DNA of 64,000 nucleotides from Acinetobacter calcoaceticus ANC 3811 (GCF_000399665.1 NZ_KB976986.1:3032733-3096732); one strand, 5' to 3'; shown: positions 12,502-22,976, counted from the first letter of the stretch. A program made the numbers and translations. Notes: generated from the letters alone by a model not told the origin.

Positions 12502-14331
12502 ATGCCTGACTATCGTTCAAAAACATCGACACACGGAAGAAATATGGCTGGCGCACGTGGCTTATGGCGTGCAACAGGAATGAAAGATGAGGATTTCGGC
12601 AAACCGATTATTGCGGTGGTCAACTCATTTACTCAATTTGTTCCGGGCCATGTACATCTTAAAGATTTAGGGCAACTAGTCGCAGCAGAAATTCAGGCAT
12701 CAGGTGGTGTTGCTAAAGAGTTTAATACGATTGCAGTAGATGACGGGATCGCAATGGGGCATGACGGCATGCTTTATTCATTACCATCACGTGATTTGAT
12801 TGCTGACTCAGTCGAATACATGGTGAATGCGCATTGTGCTGATGCCATGGTCTGCATTTCGAACTGTGACAAAATTACTCCGGGAATGCTCATGGCTGCA
12901 ATGCGCTTGAACATTCCTGTAGTTTTTGTGTCAGGCGGACCAATGGAAGCGGGCAAGGTCAAGTTCCGTGGTAATGAAAAAGCGATTGACCTTGTTGATG
13001 CAATGGTTGTTGCGGCTGATGAAAGTTATACAGACGAAGAAGTTGAAGAATTTGAACGTTCAGCATGTCCAACATGTGGTTCATGTTCAGGTATGTTCAC
13101 TGCAAACTCAATGAACTGTTTAACGGAAGCTTTAGGCTTATCTTTACCAGGTAATGGTTCAATTGTTGCGACACATGCTAATCGTGAAAAATTATTTTTA
13201 AGAGCAGGCCAACTTATTGTTGAATTGGCTAAGCGCTATTACGAACAAGAAGATGCAAGCATTTTACCTCGTTCAATTGCAACAAAGGCGGCGTTTAAAA
13301 ATGCGATGACCCTTGATATTGCAATGGGTGGTTCAACCAATACGGTTCTGCATTTATTAGCTGCAGCAAGTGAAGCGGAAGTTGACTTTACAATGGACGA
13401 TATTGACGAGTTGTCACGTCGAGTTCCTGTATTGTCTAAAGTAGCGCCTGCGAAACAAGATGTTCACATGGAAGATGTTCACCGTGCTGGCGGTATTATG
13501 GCCATTTTGGGTGAGCTTGATCGTGCGAATTTACTTGATGTATCACTACCAACAGTCCATGAGAAAACGTTAAAAGATGCGTTGGACAAGTGGGATATTA
13601 TTCGTACTGAAGATGCAGACGTGTATGAGTTCTATCGTTCATCTCCAGGTGGTATTCCAACTCAAGTTGCGTTCTCTCAAAATCGCTACTATGCAACTTT
13701 AGATGGCGATCGTGAAAAAGGCGTTATTCGTAATGCAGAACATGCATTCTCGAAAGATGGTGGTTTAGCAGTTCTATACGGCAACATCGCGCTTGATGGC
13801 TGTATTGTAAAAACTGCAGGTGTAGATGAATCAATCTTGAAATTTACGGGCACAGCGCGTGTATTTGAGAGCCAAGATGCCGCTGTAGATGCAATTTTAG
13901 GTCATGATATTAAAGCTGGCGATGTGGTTGTGATTCGTTACGAAGGTCCACGTGGCGGTCCGGGTATGCAAGAAATGCTTTACCCAACCAGCTACCTTAA
14001 ATCGAAAGGTTTAGGCAAAGACTGTGCATTGGTGACAGATGGTCGTTTCTCTGGTGGTTCATCAGGTCTTTCGATTGGACATGTTTCACCAGAAGCTGCT
14101 GAAGGCGGTGCAATTGGTTTGGTAGAAGATGGTGATACGATTGAAATCGATATTCCAAACCGTACCATTCACTTGAACGTTGATGATGCGACTATGGCGC
14201 ACCGTCGTACAGTTCAAGAAGCGAAAGGCTGGCATCCGAAAGAAGAACGTAAACGTAAGGTATCAAAAGCGTTAAAAGTTTATGCAATGCATACAACGAG
14301 TGCAGCGAAAGGAGCTGTACGCGTTCTATAA
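12502..14331 (+). CDS. ilvD: Dihydroxy-acid dehydratase
   Basis: 609 residues. It catalyses dehydration of 2,3-dihydroxy-3-methylbutanoate (and the isoleucine homologue) to the 2-keto acid, the last shared step of valine, isoleucine and leucine synthesis. Fe-S cluster and metal ligands are visible: NCDKITPGM with Cys122, CPTCGSC (189-195), and Asp80/Asp81 in AVDDG. The frame is open upstream to 12460, but the start at 12502 ([14 protein letters not shown]) matches the family N-terminus and follows GGAAACACTA. The gene is alone, with no other ilv genes nearby. Confidence 0.97.
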   Translation: MPDYRSKTSTHGRNMAGARGLWRATGMKDEDFGKPIIAVVNSFTQFVPGHVHLKDLGQLVAAEIQASGGVAKEFNTIAVDDGIAMGHDGMLYSLPSRDLIADSVEYMVNAHCADAMVCISNCDKITPGMLMAAMRLNIPVVFVSGGPMEAGKVKFRGNEKAIDLVDAMVVAADESYTDEEVEEFERSACPTCGSCSGMFTANSMNCLTEALGLSLPGNGSIVATHANREKLFLRAGQLIVELAKRYYEQEDASILPRSIATKAAFKNAMTLDIAMGGSTNTVLHLLAAASEAEVDFTMDDIDELSRRVPVLSKVAPAKQDVHMEDVHRAGGIMAILGELDRANLLDVSLPTVHEKTLKDALDKWDIIRTEDADVYEFYRSSPGGIPTQVAFSQNRYYATLDGDREKGVIRNAEHAFSKDGGLAVLYGNIALDGCIVKTAGVDESILKFTGTARVFESQDAAVDAILGHDIKAGDVVVIRYEGPRGGPGMQEMLYPTSYLKSKGLGKDCALVTDGRFSGGSSGLSIGHVSPEAAEGGAIGLVEDGDTIEIDIPNRTIHLNVDDATMAHRRTVQEAKGWHPKEERKRKVSKALKVYAMHTTSAAKGAVRVL

Positions 14332-14363
14332 AATATTCAATTTTATTAATTGAATAGAAACTA

Positions 14364-14413
14364 TGCATCCATTTGCACGATGAATTATTATCATGCCGAT
14401 GGGTGCATTTTTT
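14364..14413 (+). terminator. Possible terminator after ilvD
   Basis: TGCATCCAT (14364-14372) pairs with ATGGGTGCA (14399-14407) with one G-T wobble, followed by six T. The loop is long (26 nt), which lowers confidence. Confidence 0.5.
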
Positions 14414-14651
14414 ACATCTGTTCGAAAAAATAGGCTTGTAGATGAGGGTGTTGCAAGTCATTCTATGGGTTTCTCATAAAATGATGATAAAATCTTCACC
14501 GATGCAGGAATACGTGCAATAACATGTTCTTTGTTCTGCGTAAGCAGAGCTCTTCAGCATTTTATATATGAAGTTTCTGCGGCACTTTGTACTGCGATCA
14601 AAGCAGTTTTTTGGTCTTGCTTAGGATTTATTTTTTAGAGGCTCTACTCTC

Positions 14652-15941
14652 ATGTCACTGCTACGCCGTTGGTTTGACCCTATCCGATCGAGTTGGTTTT
14701 ACCAAAAACCTTCTCGTCAAGCGGTGTTACCCACGGAAAATGGTTTAAGTATTTATTTACGACTTGATGATGTGTATAGCTATTTAGCTGTTCAGCAACT
14801 GTCTCAGCTCGATGAGATTTTAAGTGATGAGCTTAAACCTTTAAAAATTATTATTTCCCATACTGCTTCTGAACCTCCGAATGGTATGTCGCATGAAGAG
14901 TGGCAAAATTATTGTCTGAATGATGCCAAAATATTAGCCAAACAACACCGTTTTGCTTTTGATGAATTTCCAGAAATCCCAAGCCAAGAATCTTTAAAAC
15001 AAGCCGCTGTCATATTAAAAAGAACCCCATTACAAGGTCAGAATTTCTTACATTTACTTGAAGATATTTTTCACATGCTTTGGCAGCAACAATATGGAAA
15101 GCTGCGTACTTTACATGCCATGGCAGTTAAACATCAGCTTCCTCAACATTTTTCAGAACGTATTTTTACGGATGAGCCTGTAACCGCGGCGTACTTTGAG
15201 TTTGGTGGACGTAAATATCATGCAGTAGATGATTTATTACGTTTAACCCGTCGTCTAAAACAGCAAAAGTTACTCACTGGTAATCCGATCTTTTTAATTA
15301 ATCATATCGAATGGCGTGAGCATTTGATTAATGATGCTGAGGCACTTACCGAAATTCAGACACTTCATCCTGAACTCGATATATATATTGCCTTAGAAGA
15401 TCCAATGAGTTGGCTGTTGCTTGCTTATATTAAGGAAGAACTAGCTGATTATTACGACATTCAATTAAAAGTTTACCCTTTAAGCTACCAAGGCCGAGAT
15501 TGGTTTGATTGGAGTTTGGCGACCCGTGTTTCTAAACGAACAGATGTCGCTTTTACTCCTTTTTGCCGCCCTACCGAAGAAAGTGCGTTTGAAATGGCAA
15601 AGCTTTTCTATAGTGTGCAGGAAAATCAGCAAATCGATACGATTTTTACAATCTTGCAGGCCGTTTGGACAAAAGGCAAAGATTTATCTTTCCAAAAGCA
15701 TTTCCAAGAATTACAGCAGCAGTTGGGAATTGAGCAGTTAACCGAGCAGGATGTGCCAGCTGTTCTGGCGCAAAATGATGCTTTTTGCAAAGATAAGCAT
15801 CAGCCTGATTTGCCAGTTTTAGAGTTGCGTATTGATGGTCAAAGTTATGTATTTAATAGTTTGTACCGTGTTTGGATGATTGAAAGTATTTTTAGTAATG
15901 TTTTAGAAGAAAAATATAAAACGGCCTCAACTTCTAATTGA
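14652..15941 (+). CDS. Protein with two DsbA/HCCA-isomerase-like domains
   Basis: 429 residues, probably cytosolic (no signal peptide). Two thioredoxin-like halves can be recognised by a repeated opening motif: LSIYLRLDDVYSYLAVQQL at 32-50 and LDIYIALEDPMSWLLLAYI at 242-260, about 210 residues apart. Each resembles the start of the DsbA-like/2-hydroxychromene-2-carboxylate isomerase (kappa GST) fold, where a D-x-x-S-P-Y-S-Y stretch is usual. No CxxC disulfide motif is present, so this is unlikely to be a thiol oxidase. The first half keeps a GGRKYHAVDDLLRL region like the second HCCA motif. Substrate unknown. Its long upstream region (14414-14651) shows no gene. Confidence 0.75.
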   Translation: MSLLRRWFDPIRSSWFYQKPSRQAVLPTENGLSIYLRLDDVYSYLAVQQLSQLDEILSDELKPLKIIISHTASEPPNGMSHEEWQNYCLNDAKILAKQHRFAFDEFPEIPSQESLKQAAVILKRTPLQGQNFLHLLEDIFHMLWQQQYGKLRTLHAMAVKHQLPQHFSERIFTDEPVTAAYFEFGGRKYHAVDDLLRLTRRLKQQKLLTGNPIFLINHIEWREHLINDAEALTEIQTLHPELDIYIALEDPMSWLLLAYIKEELADYYDIQLKVYPLSYQGRDWFDWSLATRVSKRTDVAFTPFCRPTEESAFEMAKLFYSVQENQQIDTIFTILQAVWTKGKDLSFQKHFQELQQQLGIEQLTEQDVPAVLAQNDAFCKDKHQPDLPVLELRIDGQSYVFNSLYRVWMIESIFSNVLEEKYKTASTSN

Positions 15942-15945
15942 GGCC
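15923..15945 (+). terminator. Hairpin at the end of the tandem-domain gene
   Basis: GGCCTCAA and TTGAGGCC form a perfect 8-bp stem with a seven-base loop that spans the stop codon. There is no clear run of T after it, so it may be a weak or factor-assisted terminator. Confidence 0.5.
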
Positions 15946-16019
15946 TACTCCTAAAAACAAGAATAGGGCAAAACCTGTTTTTTCCGTAGCATAACCATGT
16001 AGGGAATCGGAGATAAACA

Positions 16020-16751
16020 GTGACTTTTTTAGTAATTATTATGATGGTGTTTGCCTTTGCTGGCATGATTAAAGGCATGATCGGTCTGGGGTTGCCCGCA
16101 GTATCGATGGGTTTACTCACCATCGCAATGAGTCCTTTTCAAGCAGCTTCTTTACTCATTGTTCCCTCAATGGTCACCAATGTTTGGCAGCTTTTTGCTG
16201 AAGGACATGTCTGGGCTTTTATTCGCCGTTTCTGGACTTTGCTTGTAGGCATTGTGGTGGGTTCAATATGGAGTTTTCTACCGACTTTAAGTCAAAGTCA
16301 TGGGCATAGTAGTGAAATTTTATTAGGCTGTATGTTGGCCTTATATGGACTTTATGGTCTATGCGTGAAGAAGCTTCCGCACTTAGGGAAGCATGAGCGT
16401 TGGCTATCACCCATCATTGGTTATATTGGTGGGGCGGTGACGGTAGCAACAGGTGTCATTATTATTCCTGTTGTACCGTATTTGCAGTCTTTACATTTAA
16501 AACGTGATGAGTTGGTACAAGCTCTAGGGCTGACTTTTACGGTGTCTACCATTTGTCTTGCAGTTTTTTTACACCACAACCCGATTTCAGGAATAACACT
16601 GGACTATCGTTTATCTTTTGCGGCTTTAGTTGCTGCACTCGTTGGGATGTGGTTAGGTAAAAAAATTCGCTATCGACTCAACGAGCAGTTATTCCGCCGT
16701 ATCTTTTTTATAGGTTTGGTGTCATTAGGGCTTTACATGATTTTGCACTAA
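16020..16751 (+). CDS. TauE/SafE family membrane exporter
   Basis: 243 residues with about seven to eight hydrophobic segments and the glycine-rich opening GMIKGMIGLGLPAVSMGLL, typical of TauE/SafE (TSUP) transporters. Members move sulfite, sulfoacetate, taurine or other organic anions. The substrate here is unknown. The start is GTG at 16020, chosen because a GGAG ribosome site precedes it. It converges on a LysR gene with only 9 bp between the stop codons, so that regulator is not obviously its own. Confidence 0.85.
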   Translation: MTFLVIIMMVFAFAGMIKGMIGLGLPAVSMGLLTIAMSPFQAASLLIVPSMVTNVWQLFAEGHVWAFIRRFWTLLVGIVVGSIWSFLPTLSQSHGHSSEILLGCMLALYGLYGLCVKKLPHLGKHERWLSPIIGYIGGAVTVATGVIIIPVVPYLQSLHLKRDELVQALGLTFTVSTICLAVFLHHNPISGITLDYRLSFAALVAALVGMWLGKKIRYRLNEQLFRRIFFIGLVSLGLYMILH

Positions 16752-16760
16752 ACCAAATTT

Positions 16761-17651
16761 CTAAGGGCGATGCTGCAATAAAAAGTCTGCAAATTGTTGG
16801 TAACTACTAGGCAATTGGCTGAAATCTTGTGCGGCTAAAAGTAGTTTACGATTTGCCCATGCACCTAGCAGTTGGATCGAATGGAAATCATAATCTGATT
16901 GCAATCGCTGTGCAGCGCGAGCTGGCATAATCGCAATTCCCACGCCTTTCGCAACGACCTCAGTAATTGCACTAAAGTTCGGTAAGCGCAAACGGTACTG
17001 TATGTTAAAGCCTAAGAGCTTAGCTTGAGTTTCAATGGACTGTTGCAAAGAGTGATGGGGTTTAAGACCAATAAAACCATAGCTTAGAGCCTCTACCAAA
17101 TTCAGCTTTTGATATTGAGCTAACTCATGCGTAGCGGGACAAATCAAAACTAGAGGATCACTCGCAAATTCTTTAGTCTGCAAATGTCTGGTATCAAAAA
17201 AACTTGAGACTAGACCTAGACTCGCAACCCCTTGCGTTAATGCATCTACAATTTCTGAGCTTTCAGCTTCATGTAAATCGATATTCATTTCGGGATAAAG
17301 TACTAGATATTGAGGTAACAAAGTAGGTAAATATTCACTTTGAGCAGAAGAGTTACACCAAAGCGTTAATGCCTCTGTGGTAGGGTGCCTAAACCTCTGC
17401 ATTTCTTGTTCGAGTTGATCTTTTTGTACTAAAAGCTGACGAGCATGCTCTACAAAAGCATGTCCAGCTGTGGTGAGTTCGACACCAGTGGTTTGGCGAA
17501 TAAATAAGGGTGTTTCAAAGTACTGTTCGAGTTTTTTTATACGCTCGCTCGCTGCTTGAAGTGAAATAGCAGAGCGGTCTGCACCTTTAGTTAGACTACC
17601 TGTAGAGACAATATGAAGAACCAACTGTAAATCAAAAAAATCAAAACGCAT
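16761..17651 (-). CDS. LysR family transcriptional regulator
   Basis: 296 residues. The N-terminal winged helix-turn-helix (about 1-60) reads FDLQLVLHIVSTGSLTKGADRSAISLQAASERIKKLEQYFETPLF, a standard LysR DNA-binding region, followed by the effector-binding periplasmic-protein-like domain from about residue 88. The target is unknown: the upstream neighbour (uracil permease) is on the same strand and ends in a terminator, and the downstream neighbour converges. Confidence 0.9.
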   Translation of the reverse strand: MRFDFFDLQLVLHIVSTGSLTKGADRSAISLQAASERIKKLEQYFETPLFIRQTTGVELTTAGHAFVEHARQLLVQKDQLEQEMQRFRHPTTEALTLWCNSSAQSEYLPTLLPQYLVLYPEMNIDLHEAESSEIVDALTQGVASLGLVSSFFDTRHLQTKEFASDPLVLICPATHELAQYQKLNLVEALSYGFIGLKPHHSLQQSIETQAKLLGFNIQYRLRLPNFSAITEVVAKGVGIAIMPARAAQRLQSDYDFHSIQLLGAWANRKLLLAAQDFSQLPSSYQQFADFLLQHRP

Positions 17652-17725
17652 GACAGGGAACGTATTGAAGGCTAAGAGGTCATCATACTAAAAAGTAATC
17701 AAGAAATGTGATGAAAGGTAATAAT

Positions 17726-17752
17726 AAAAAGGCAGCTTACGCTGCCTTTTTG
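17726..17752. terminator. Terminator after uraA
   Basis: AAAAAGGCAGC and GCTGCCTTTTT flank a TTAC loop, a compact and strong stem that has T runs in both directions. It lies 4 bp beyond the stop codon of the uracil permease gene (minus strand). Confidence 0.9.
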
Positions 17753-17755
17753 AAT

Positions 17756-19051
17756 TTAAATTTTATCTTTTAAACTAAACAGCCAATTTAAAATAATAGC
17801 TGCAAAAGTTGCTGTACCAATGCCACCTAAATTGAAATTACCAAACATTAATTCAAAATTTCCCGCACCTAAAATAATTGTTACAGAAGCAACAATCAGG
17901 TTTTTATTGTTGGAAAAATCAACTTTGTTTTCAATCCAGATTTTTGCACCAGCAATGGTAATTAAACCAAATACAACAATAGATGCCCCTGTTAAAACTG
18001 CATTTGGAATAGTACTAATTACCGCGCCAAATTTTGGAGATAAGCCTAAAAAAATTGCGAAGATGCCTGCAATCACAAAAACAATGGTTGAGTAGACACG
18101 AGTGACTGCCATAACACCAATGTTTTCGCCATAAGTCGTCATACCAGGTGCACCAACGCTACCAGAAAGCGTTGTTGCCAAACCATCTGCAACAAATGCT
18201 TTACCTAACTGTGGAGTCAGGTTTTCACCCGTCATCGCACCAACAGCTTTAATATGGCCTAGGTTTTCTGCTACTAAAATGAGCGCAACGGGCGCAATAA
18301 TTAGCATCGCTTTAGTATCAAAAGTAGGATGCGAAAAGCTTGGAATTCCGAACCATGCAGCTGCTGAGATCTGACTAAAATCGATGGGTTTACCAAAACC
18401 TAGCCCATTGGTGGTGATGGCGTAAATTACATAAGCCAAAATTAAACCGACTAACAGAAGCAAACGTTGCAATAATCCGCGAGTAAAGACTGCAATACTG
18501 CCCATACAAAGTACAGTAATTAAGGCCATCCACATTTCAAATGGTTGTCCTGCAACACCTTTAATCGTAACGGGTGCGAGGTTTAGACCAATAATCATCA
18601 CAACCGCGCCAGTCACGACAGGTGGCATGAGTTTTTCAATCCAGCGTGTGCCTGTAAGCATCACAATAAAACCGATGAGTGCATAAAATATACCGCACGC
18701 AACGATTCCACCTAAAGCCATAGAGAGGTTTGGATTGGCGCCCGAACCCGTAATATGCCCAGTTGCTGCTGCAACCACACCAATAAATGCAAAACTTGAG
18801 CCTAAGTAACTCGGAACACGACCACCCGTAATTAAAAAGAACAGGATGGTACAGATACCAGACATTAAAATGGCAAGGTTAGGATTAAAGCCCATGAGTA
18901 ATGGTGCTAAAACAGTTGCTCCAAACATGGCAAACGCATGTTGAATACCTAAAATAGCACTTTGAACTGGAGGAAGATATTCATTGGTAGAGACTGGCCG
19001 ATGATCAATATCACCTTGGTAAGGCTGCCATTTTGGAAACCAATTGGACAT
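17756..19051 (-). CDS. uraA: Uracil permease (NCS2 family)
   Basis: 431-residue inner-membrane protein with about 12-14 hydrophobic segments. It belongs to the nucleobase:cation symporter-2 family. The start MSNWFPKWQPYQGDIDHRP, the pore segment VPSYLGSSFAFIGVVAAATG and the VAENLGHIKAVGAMTG stretch (with the proton/substrate-coupling Glu) match UraA more than the xanthine or urate branches. It should import uracil with a proton. Single gene; no pyrimidine enzyme is adjacent. The symbol is by family resemblance. Confidence 0.82.
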   Translation of the reverse strand: MSNWFPKWQPYQGDIDHRPVSTNEYLPPVQSAILGIQHAFAMFGATVLAPLLMGFNPNLAILMSGICTILFFLITGGRVPSYLGSSFAFIGVVAAATGHITGSGANPNLSMALGGIVACGIFYALIGFIVMLTGTRWIEKLMPPVVTGAVVMIIGLNLAPVTIKGVAGQPFEMWMALITVLCMGSIAVFTRGLLQRLLLLVGLILAYVIYAITTNGLGFGKPIDFSQISAAAWFGIPSFSHPTFDTKAMLIIAPVALILVAENLGHIKAVGAMTGENLTPQLGKAFVADGLATTLSGSVGAPGMTTYGENIGVMAVTRVYSTIVFVIAGIFAIFLGLSPKFGAVISTIPNAVLTGASIVVFGLITIAGAKIWIENKVDFSNNKNLIVASVTIILGAGNFELMFGNFNLGGIGTATFAAIILNWLFSLKDKI

Positions 19052-19295
19052 AAAATAAGCTCATTATTCTTTAATTGGTGCCATGATACTCTTTCTTGAG
19101 AATGCATTTAATCTCTAGAGAGAAGTATGTTAGTGAAAAATAATTATTTTTTAACGATTGGTATAATTTTATGAATTCTAAATATAAGGAATTAGTTATT
19201 TTTTTCTCATAAAGACTCATTTTTTGATTTTAAAAAAATATTCTAAAAAATAGAAAATCGAGGAAAATTTAAGAAAAATAGAGAATTTTGCAAGT
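19052..19295. other. AT-rich spacer upstream of uraA
   Basis: Roughly 240 bp with no reading frame. It should contain the uraA promoter on the minus strand. I could not pick out a clear attenuator or riboswitch. Confidence 0.4.
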
Positions 19296-19326
19296 AAAAA
19301 GCAGCACATCAAGATGCACTGCTTTG
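19296..19326 (-). terminator. Terminator of ppc
   Basis: AAAGCAG (19298-19304) pairs with CTGCTTT (19319-19325), with CATC/GATG continuing the stem after a two-base mismatch. Read on the minus strand it follows the ppc stop and ends in TTTTT. Confidence 0.82.
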
Positions 19327-19348
19327 TTAAACAATTGGTAAAATTAGC

Positions 19349-22033
19349 TTAGCCCGTATTACGTAAACCAGCAGCAATACCCGCAATACTTACCATGAGT
19401 GCATGGTCAACAGGAGTATGTTCTGCCTGACGCTCAGCGAGATAATCACGGCGGCGTTTCATGAGTTCAGCCTGTAAAAGATGCAAAGGAAGTAAGTATG
19501 GTTTACGAACCTGCATTGATTGATCAAGAACTTCGTTATTGCTAAGAAGCTTTGATTCATCTTTCAATTTAAGTAGTGTTTCAACAGCATCTTTTAAGCG
19601 CTGACGTAATTGATTACCGAGCACTTTTAAATCTTCATCTTCAGTCAAATGAGACTCGTAATAGAGTGCAATGTTGGCATCGGATTTAGACAATACCATT
19701 TCCAGCATATCAATCAGCGTCTGGAAATAAGGCCACTGCTGGAGCATTTCATCAAGCGTTGCTTTTTGCTGATCGGCAATCACTTCATTAATTGCAGCAC
19801 CAGTGCCTAGCCATGCAGGTAACATCAAACGGATTTGAGTCCATGCAAATACCCATGGAATCGCACGTAAAGACTCAATACCACCACTCACTTTACGTTT
19901 TGCTGGACGTGAGCCTAAAGGCAACATTTGTAATTCAAGTTCCGGCGTAACGGTCCGTAAATACTTCACAAAATGTGGGTTTTCACGCACTGTCTGACGA
20001 TAAACCTTCACAGAATGATCGGTCATACGGTTCATGATTTCACGCCACTCGGCTTTAGGCTCTGGTGGCGGTAATAAGGTCGCTTCGAGTGTTGCAGCGG
20101 TATAGATTTCAAGGTTTTGCATGGCAATTCCTTCTAGACCGAATTTGAAGCGAATCATTTCACCTTGTTCTGTGACTCGGATTGCACCAGAGATAGAACC
20201 CGGCGGCTGTGAAAATAGAGCCTGTTGTGTTGGAGCACCACCACGACTAATTGAACCACCACGGCCGTGGAACAGCGTCAACTGTACGCCGTGTTTTTGA
20301 GCAATTGCAGTGAGCTCTTCTTGAGCACGATATTGCGCCCAGTTAGCTGACATGAAACCAGCATCTTTTGCTGAGTCGGAGTAACCGATCATCACTTCGT
20401 GTTTACCCTGAATGTGCTGTTTATACCAATGCATATTGAACAGCGTATTCATGGTCGTTGCAGCGCCATCTAAGTCTTTTAAAGTTTCAAACAGAGGAAC
20501 TACACGTAAAGGATGCTGAATACCTGCTTCTTTTTGCAATAACAACACAGCTAAAACATCACTTGGATATTCAGCCATCGAAATAATATAGGCCCCTAAA
20601 GATTCAGGCGGTTGGTCTGCCAAGGTACGCATGGTGGCAAATACTTCTTGGACATCTGGGTGCCCAATCAAACTGCCTTCAGGTTCGTTAATATATTTCG
20701 GTAAAAGCGGGCGTTTGCTTTGTAATTCCTGAATCAGGAAGTTTTGACGTGCTTGTTCAGTCCAAGACTCAAAATTACCTAAACCTAAATATTCAGTAAT
20801 TGCTGAAATCGCTTGGCGGTGACGACCTGATTCTTGGCGAATGTCGAGTTTAAGTAGTTCAATACCAAAACAGTTCACACGGTAAATAAAGTCGAGAAGT
20901 TGACCATTCGCAATTTCAGGCAAGTTGCTGTCGATTAAAGAGCGATAGCACAGCAACAATGGTTGTAAAAGCTCATCTTTACTTTTAATGACATTGCTGT
21001 CGTCTGCTTCTAAGCCTTGTAAGCGTTGAGCTAACCAGTGGCGAGTCGCTTTTAAGCGTTCGCGTGTTGCACGTAAATATTCACGATAAGGTTCTGCATG
21101 TTGGTTACCAATAGCCTGAATCATTTCTTCAGAACAGGTTTGAATTGAAAGTTCCCAACGTAAGTTTTCAATATCTCTTAGGTAAAGGTCGGCAGCTTGC
21201 CAGCGTGATAACCACAGTACTTCTTGGGTAATTTGATGAGTAACATTTGGGTTGCCGTCACGGTCTCCACCCATCCAAGATGCGAAACGCACTGGTGCAA
21301 TGCTAAGGGGTAGATCTTGTTGGCAATTTTCTTGGACCAACTCATTTAACTCACGAACAAATTTAGGTACAGCATTCCAGAGTGTTTGTTCAATTGTTGC
21401 AAAGCCCCATTTTGCTTCATCAACTGGAGTCGGGCGGTGCTGGCGAATTTCATCTGTTTGCCAAGCTGAACTGATTTGTTGCTTTAAGTTGGCAAGTGCA
21501 CTTTGACGTTCACGTGGAGTGAGTTTTTGCTGATCAAGCTGAGACAAACATGCATTGATATCATCATATTTTTGAATGAGTGTACGACGGCTGACTTCGG
21601 TTGGGTGCGCTGTAAGTACTAACTCAATATTGAGATCGCAAATTTGCTGGAACAGTTTTTCTGTCGAAATACTTTTATCTTTAAATTTTTCAAATAGGTG
21701 AACAAGTGGATTTGGAGAATTAGCCTCCGAATCAAATTCTGCCTGTCTGCGGCTACGCACTACATGATATTGCTCGGCAATATTGGCAAAATTTAGGAAG
21801 TGAGAAAAAGCGCGGGTAAGAGGTAATAGCTCTTCATCGGGCAATTCTAAAAATAATTGTTCTAATTGCTTTTCGGCTTCAGCTTGACCATCACGTGCAC
21901 CTTTAGCAAGCGCACGGATTTGCTCGATCTGATTAAACAGTTCTTGTCCTGCATGTTGTTTTAGGGTTTCACCTAACAAATTGCCAAGTAAACGGACATC
22001 CTCACGCAGTGGCGCATCGATTTGCTGAACCAT
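19349..22033 (-). CDS. ppc: Phosphoenolpyruvate carboxylase
   Basis: 894 residues. It carboxylates phosphoenolpyruvate to oxaloacetate, refilling the TCA cycle. Catalytic signatures are complete: VLTAHPTEVSRRT with His143, the GYSDSAKDAGFMSANW segment, and FHGRGGSISRGGAPTQQA. It ends in the family's conserved RNTG tail. The frame is open further upstream to 22135, but the start at 22033 (MVQQIDAPLREDVRLLG) has a GGAG ribosome site and matches the family N-terminus. It is single, with its own terminator. Confidence 0.97.
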   Translation of the reverse strand: MVQQIDAPLREDVRLLGNLLGETLKQHAGQELFNQIEQIRALAKGARDGQAEAEKQLEQLFLELPDEELLPLTRAFSHFLNFANIAEQYHVVRSRRQAEFDSEANSPNPLVHLFEKFKDKSISTEKLFQQICDLNIELVLTAHPTEVSRRTLIQKYDDINACLSQLDQQKLTPRERQSALANLKQQISSAWQTDEIRQHRPTPVDEAKWGFATIEQTLWNAVPKFVRELNELVQENCQQDLPLSIAPVRFASWMGGDRDGNPNVTHQITQEVLWLSRWQAADLYLRDIENLRWELSIQTCSEEMIQAIGNQHAEPYREYLRATRERLKATRHWLAQRLQGLEADDSNVIKSKDELLQPLLLCYRSLIDSNLPEIANGQLLDFIYRVNCFGIELLKLDIRQESGRHRQAISAITEYLGLGNFESWTEQARQNFLIQELQSKRPLLPKYINEPEGSLIGHPDVQEVFATMRTLADQPPESLGAYIISMAEYPSDVLAVLLLQKEAGIQHPLRVVPLFETLKDLDGAATTMNTLFNMHWYKQHIQGKHEVMIGYSDSAKDAGFMSANWAQYRAQEELTAIAQKHGVQLTLFHGRGGSISRGGAPTQQALFSQPPGSISGAIRVTEQGEMIRFKFGLEGIAMQNLEIYTAATLEATLLPPPEPKAEWREIMNRMTDHSVKVYRQTVRENPHFVKYLRTVTPELELQMLPLGSRPAKRKVSGGIESLRAIPWVFAWTQIRLMLPAWLGTGAAINEVIADQQKATLDEMLQQWPYFQTLIDMLEMVLSKSDANIALYYESHLTEDEDLKVLGNQLRQRLKDAVETLLKLKDESKLLSNNEVLDQSMQVRKPYLLPLHLLQAELMKRRRDYLAERQAEHTPVDHALMVSIAGIAAGLRNTG

Positions 22034-22203
22034 GCTATTTTCTCCTGTTCTTATTCTTATCGAATATAGCGCGATTAACAAACATTCCAAGCTGTGAGCG
22101 TAAGAAAATGTGAATTTTTGCTTAAAAAATAACATTTAATTCGCTTATTGCGTCTTAAAAGTAGACATGCACTCAGTGCAACTTTTGGCAATCGGACTTT
22201 GGT

Positions 22204-22827
22204 TTAATTCCGATATTTGAGCAAGAATAAATTAATCGCATCTCTAATAATTTGTTCTAGCTCTTGTGCATTAGGCACAGCAATAATTCTAAGTAGAACC
22301 TTGTGGTGACGGACACCAAGCAACAAAGTTAAAAGAAGCTCTGTTTGATAAACTGGATCATCTGCTTGGATAAAACCTAATTCAGCTGCTTTTTGGAAGA
22401 ATGCGGCTAACTGATTTTGAAGTCGCGTATGCGATGCAGTAAAAAATTGTTCAGCTAAAGGGCTTTGTTCTGCTGCGAGTTCAAATAAAACATGCTCGAG
22501 TTTAAGTGCTTCAGGTGAGTAAATAATCTGCAAGGCGCGTGCACACACAATAAATAGTGCTTGATAAAAGTCTGCCGATGCATCTAATTCAAATTGTTTA
22601 GTGCAAAGCGATTCTTCACAAGTTTCTGTAATCGCACAGATAAATAAGTTCGCTTTGTCTTGAAAGTGATTATAAACCGTGAGTTTAGTGACACCTGCTT
22701 CCTGTGCAATCTGGTTCATGCTGGTACCGTGATAGCCAGATTTTAAAAAAATAACTTTTGCGGCTTGTAGGATACGAGCACGTTTTTCCAGATCTTTGGG
22801 GCGACCACTTTGATTAATTGTTTGCAC
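22204..22827 (-). CDS. TetR family regulator of the adjacent efflux genes
   Basis: 207 residues. The N-terminal helix-turn-helix is typical: RARILQAAKVIFLKSGYHGTS, then MNQIAQEAGVTKLTVYNHF. The ligand-binding half carries an AefR-like C-terminal pattern. I choose a GTG start at 22827 because AGAGG lies five bases before it; the frame has an ATG further up at 22893 but that adds 22 residues not like the family. It is divergent from the RND genes, 149 bp away, the classic arrangement of a local repressor. Confidence 0.88.
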   Translation of the reverse strand: MQTINQSGRPKDLEKRARILQAAKVIFLKSGYHGTSMNQIAQEAGVTKLTVYNHFQDKANLFICAITETCEESLCTKQFELDASADFYQALFIVCARALQIIYSPEALKLEHVLFELAAEQSPLAEQFFTASHTRLQNQLAAFFQKAAELGFIQADDPVYQTELLLTLLLGVRHHKVLLRIIAVPNAQELEQIIRDAINLFLLKYRN

Positions 22828-22881
22828 AAAATCCTCTGATAAAAATTTAAAAAGATAGCAATTTATAAGCTTTTCTTTAAT

Positions 22882-22903
22882 TAGTGTACCCATGAGTATA
22901 TTA
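22882..22903. promoter_or_regulatory. Candidate TetR operator
   Basis: TAGTGTAC and GTATATTA form an imperfect inverted repeat (6 of 8 positions pair) centred between the divergent TetR and efflux genes. Position is right for an operator. The match is only suggestive. Confidence 0.3.
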
Positions 22904-22976
22904 ATTAAAAAATAAACAATTTATGATGCAAACATATTGTGCCTTAAAAAACCAGTTTGAATAAGAGCGATAAAAT

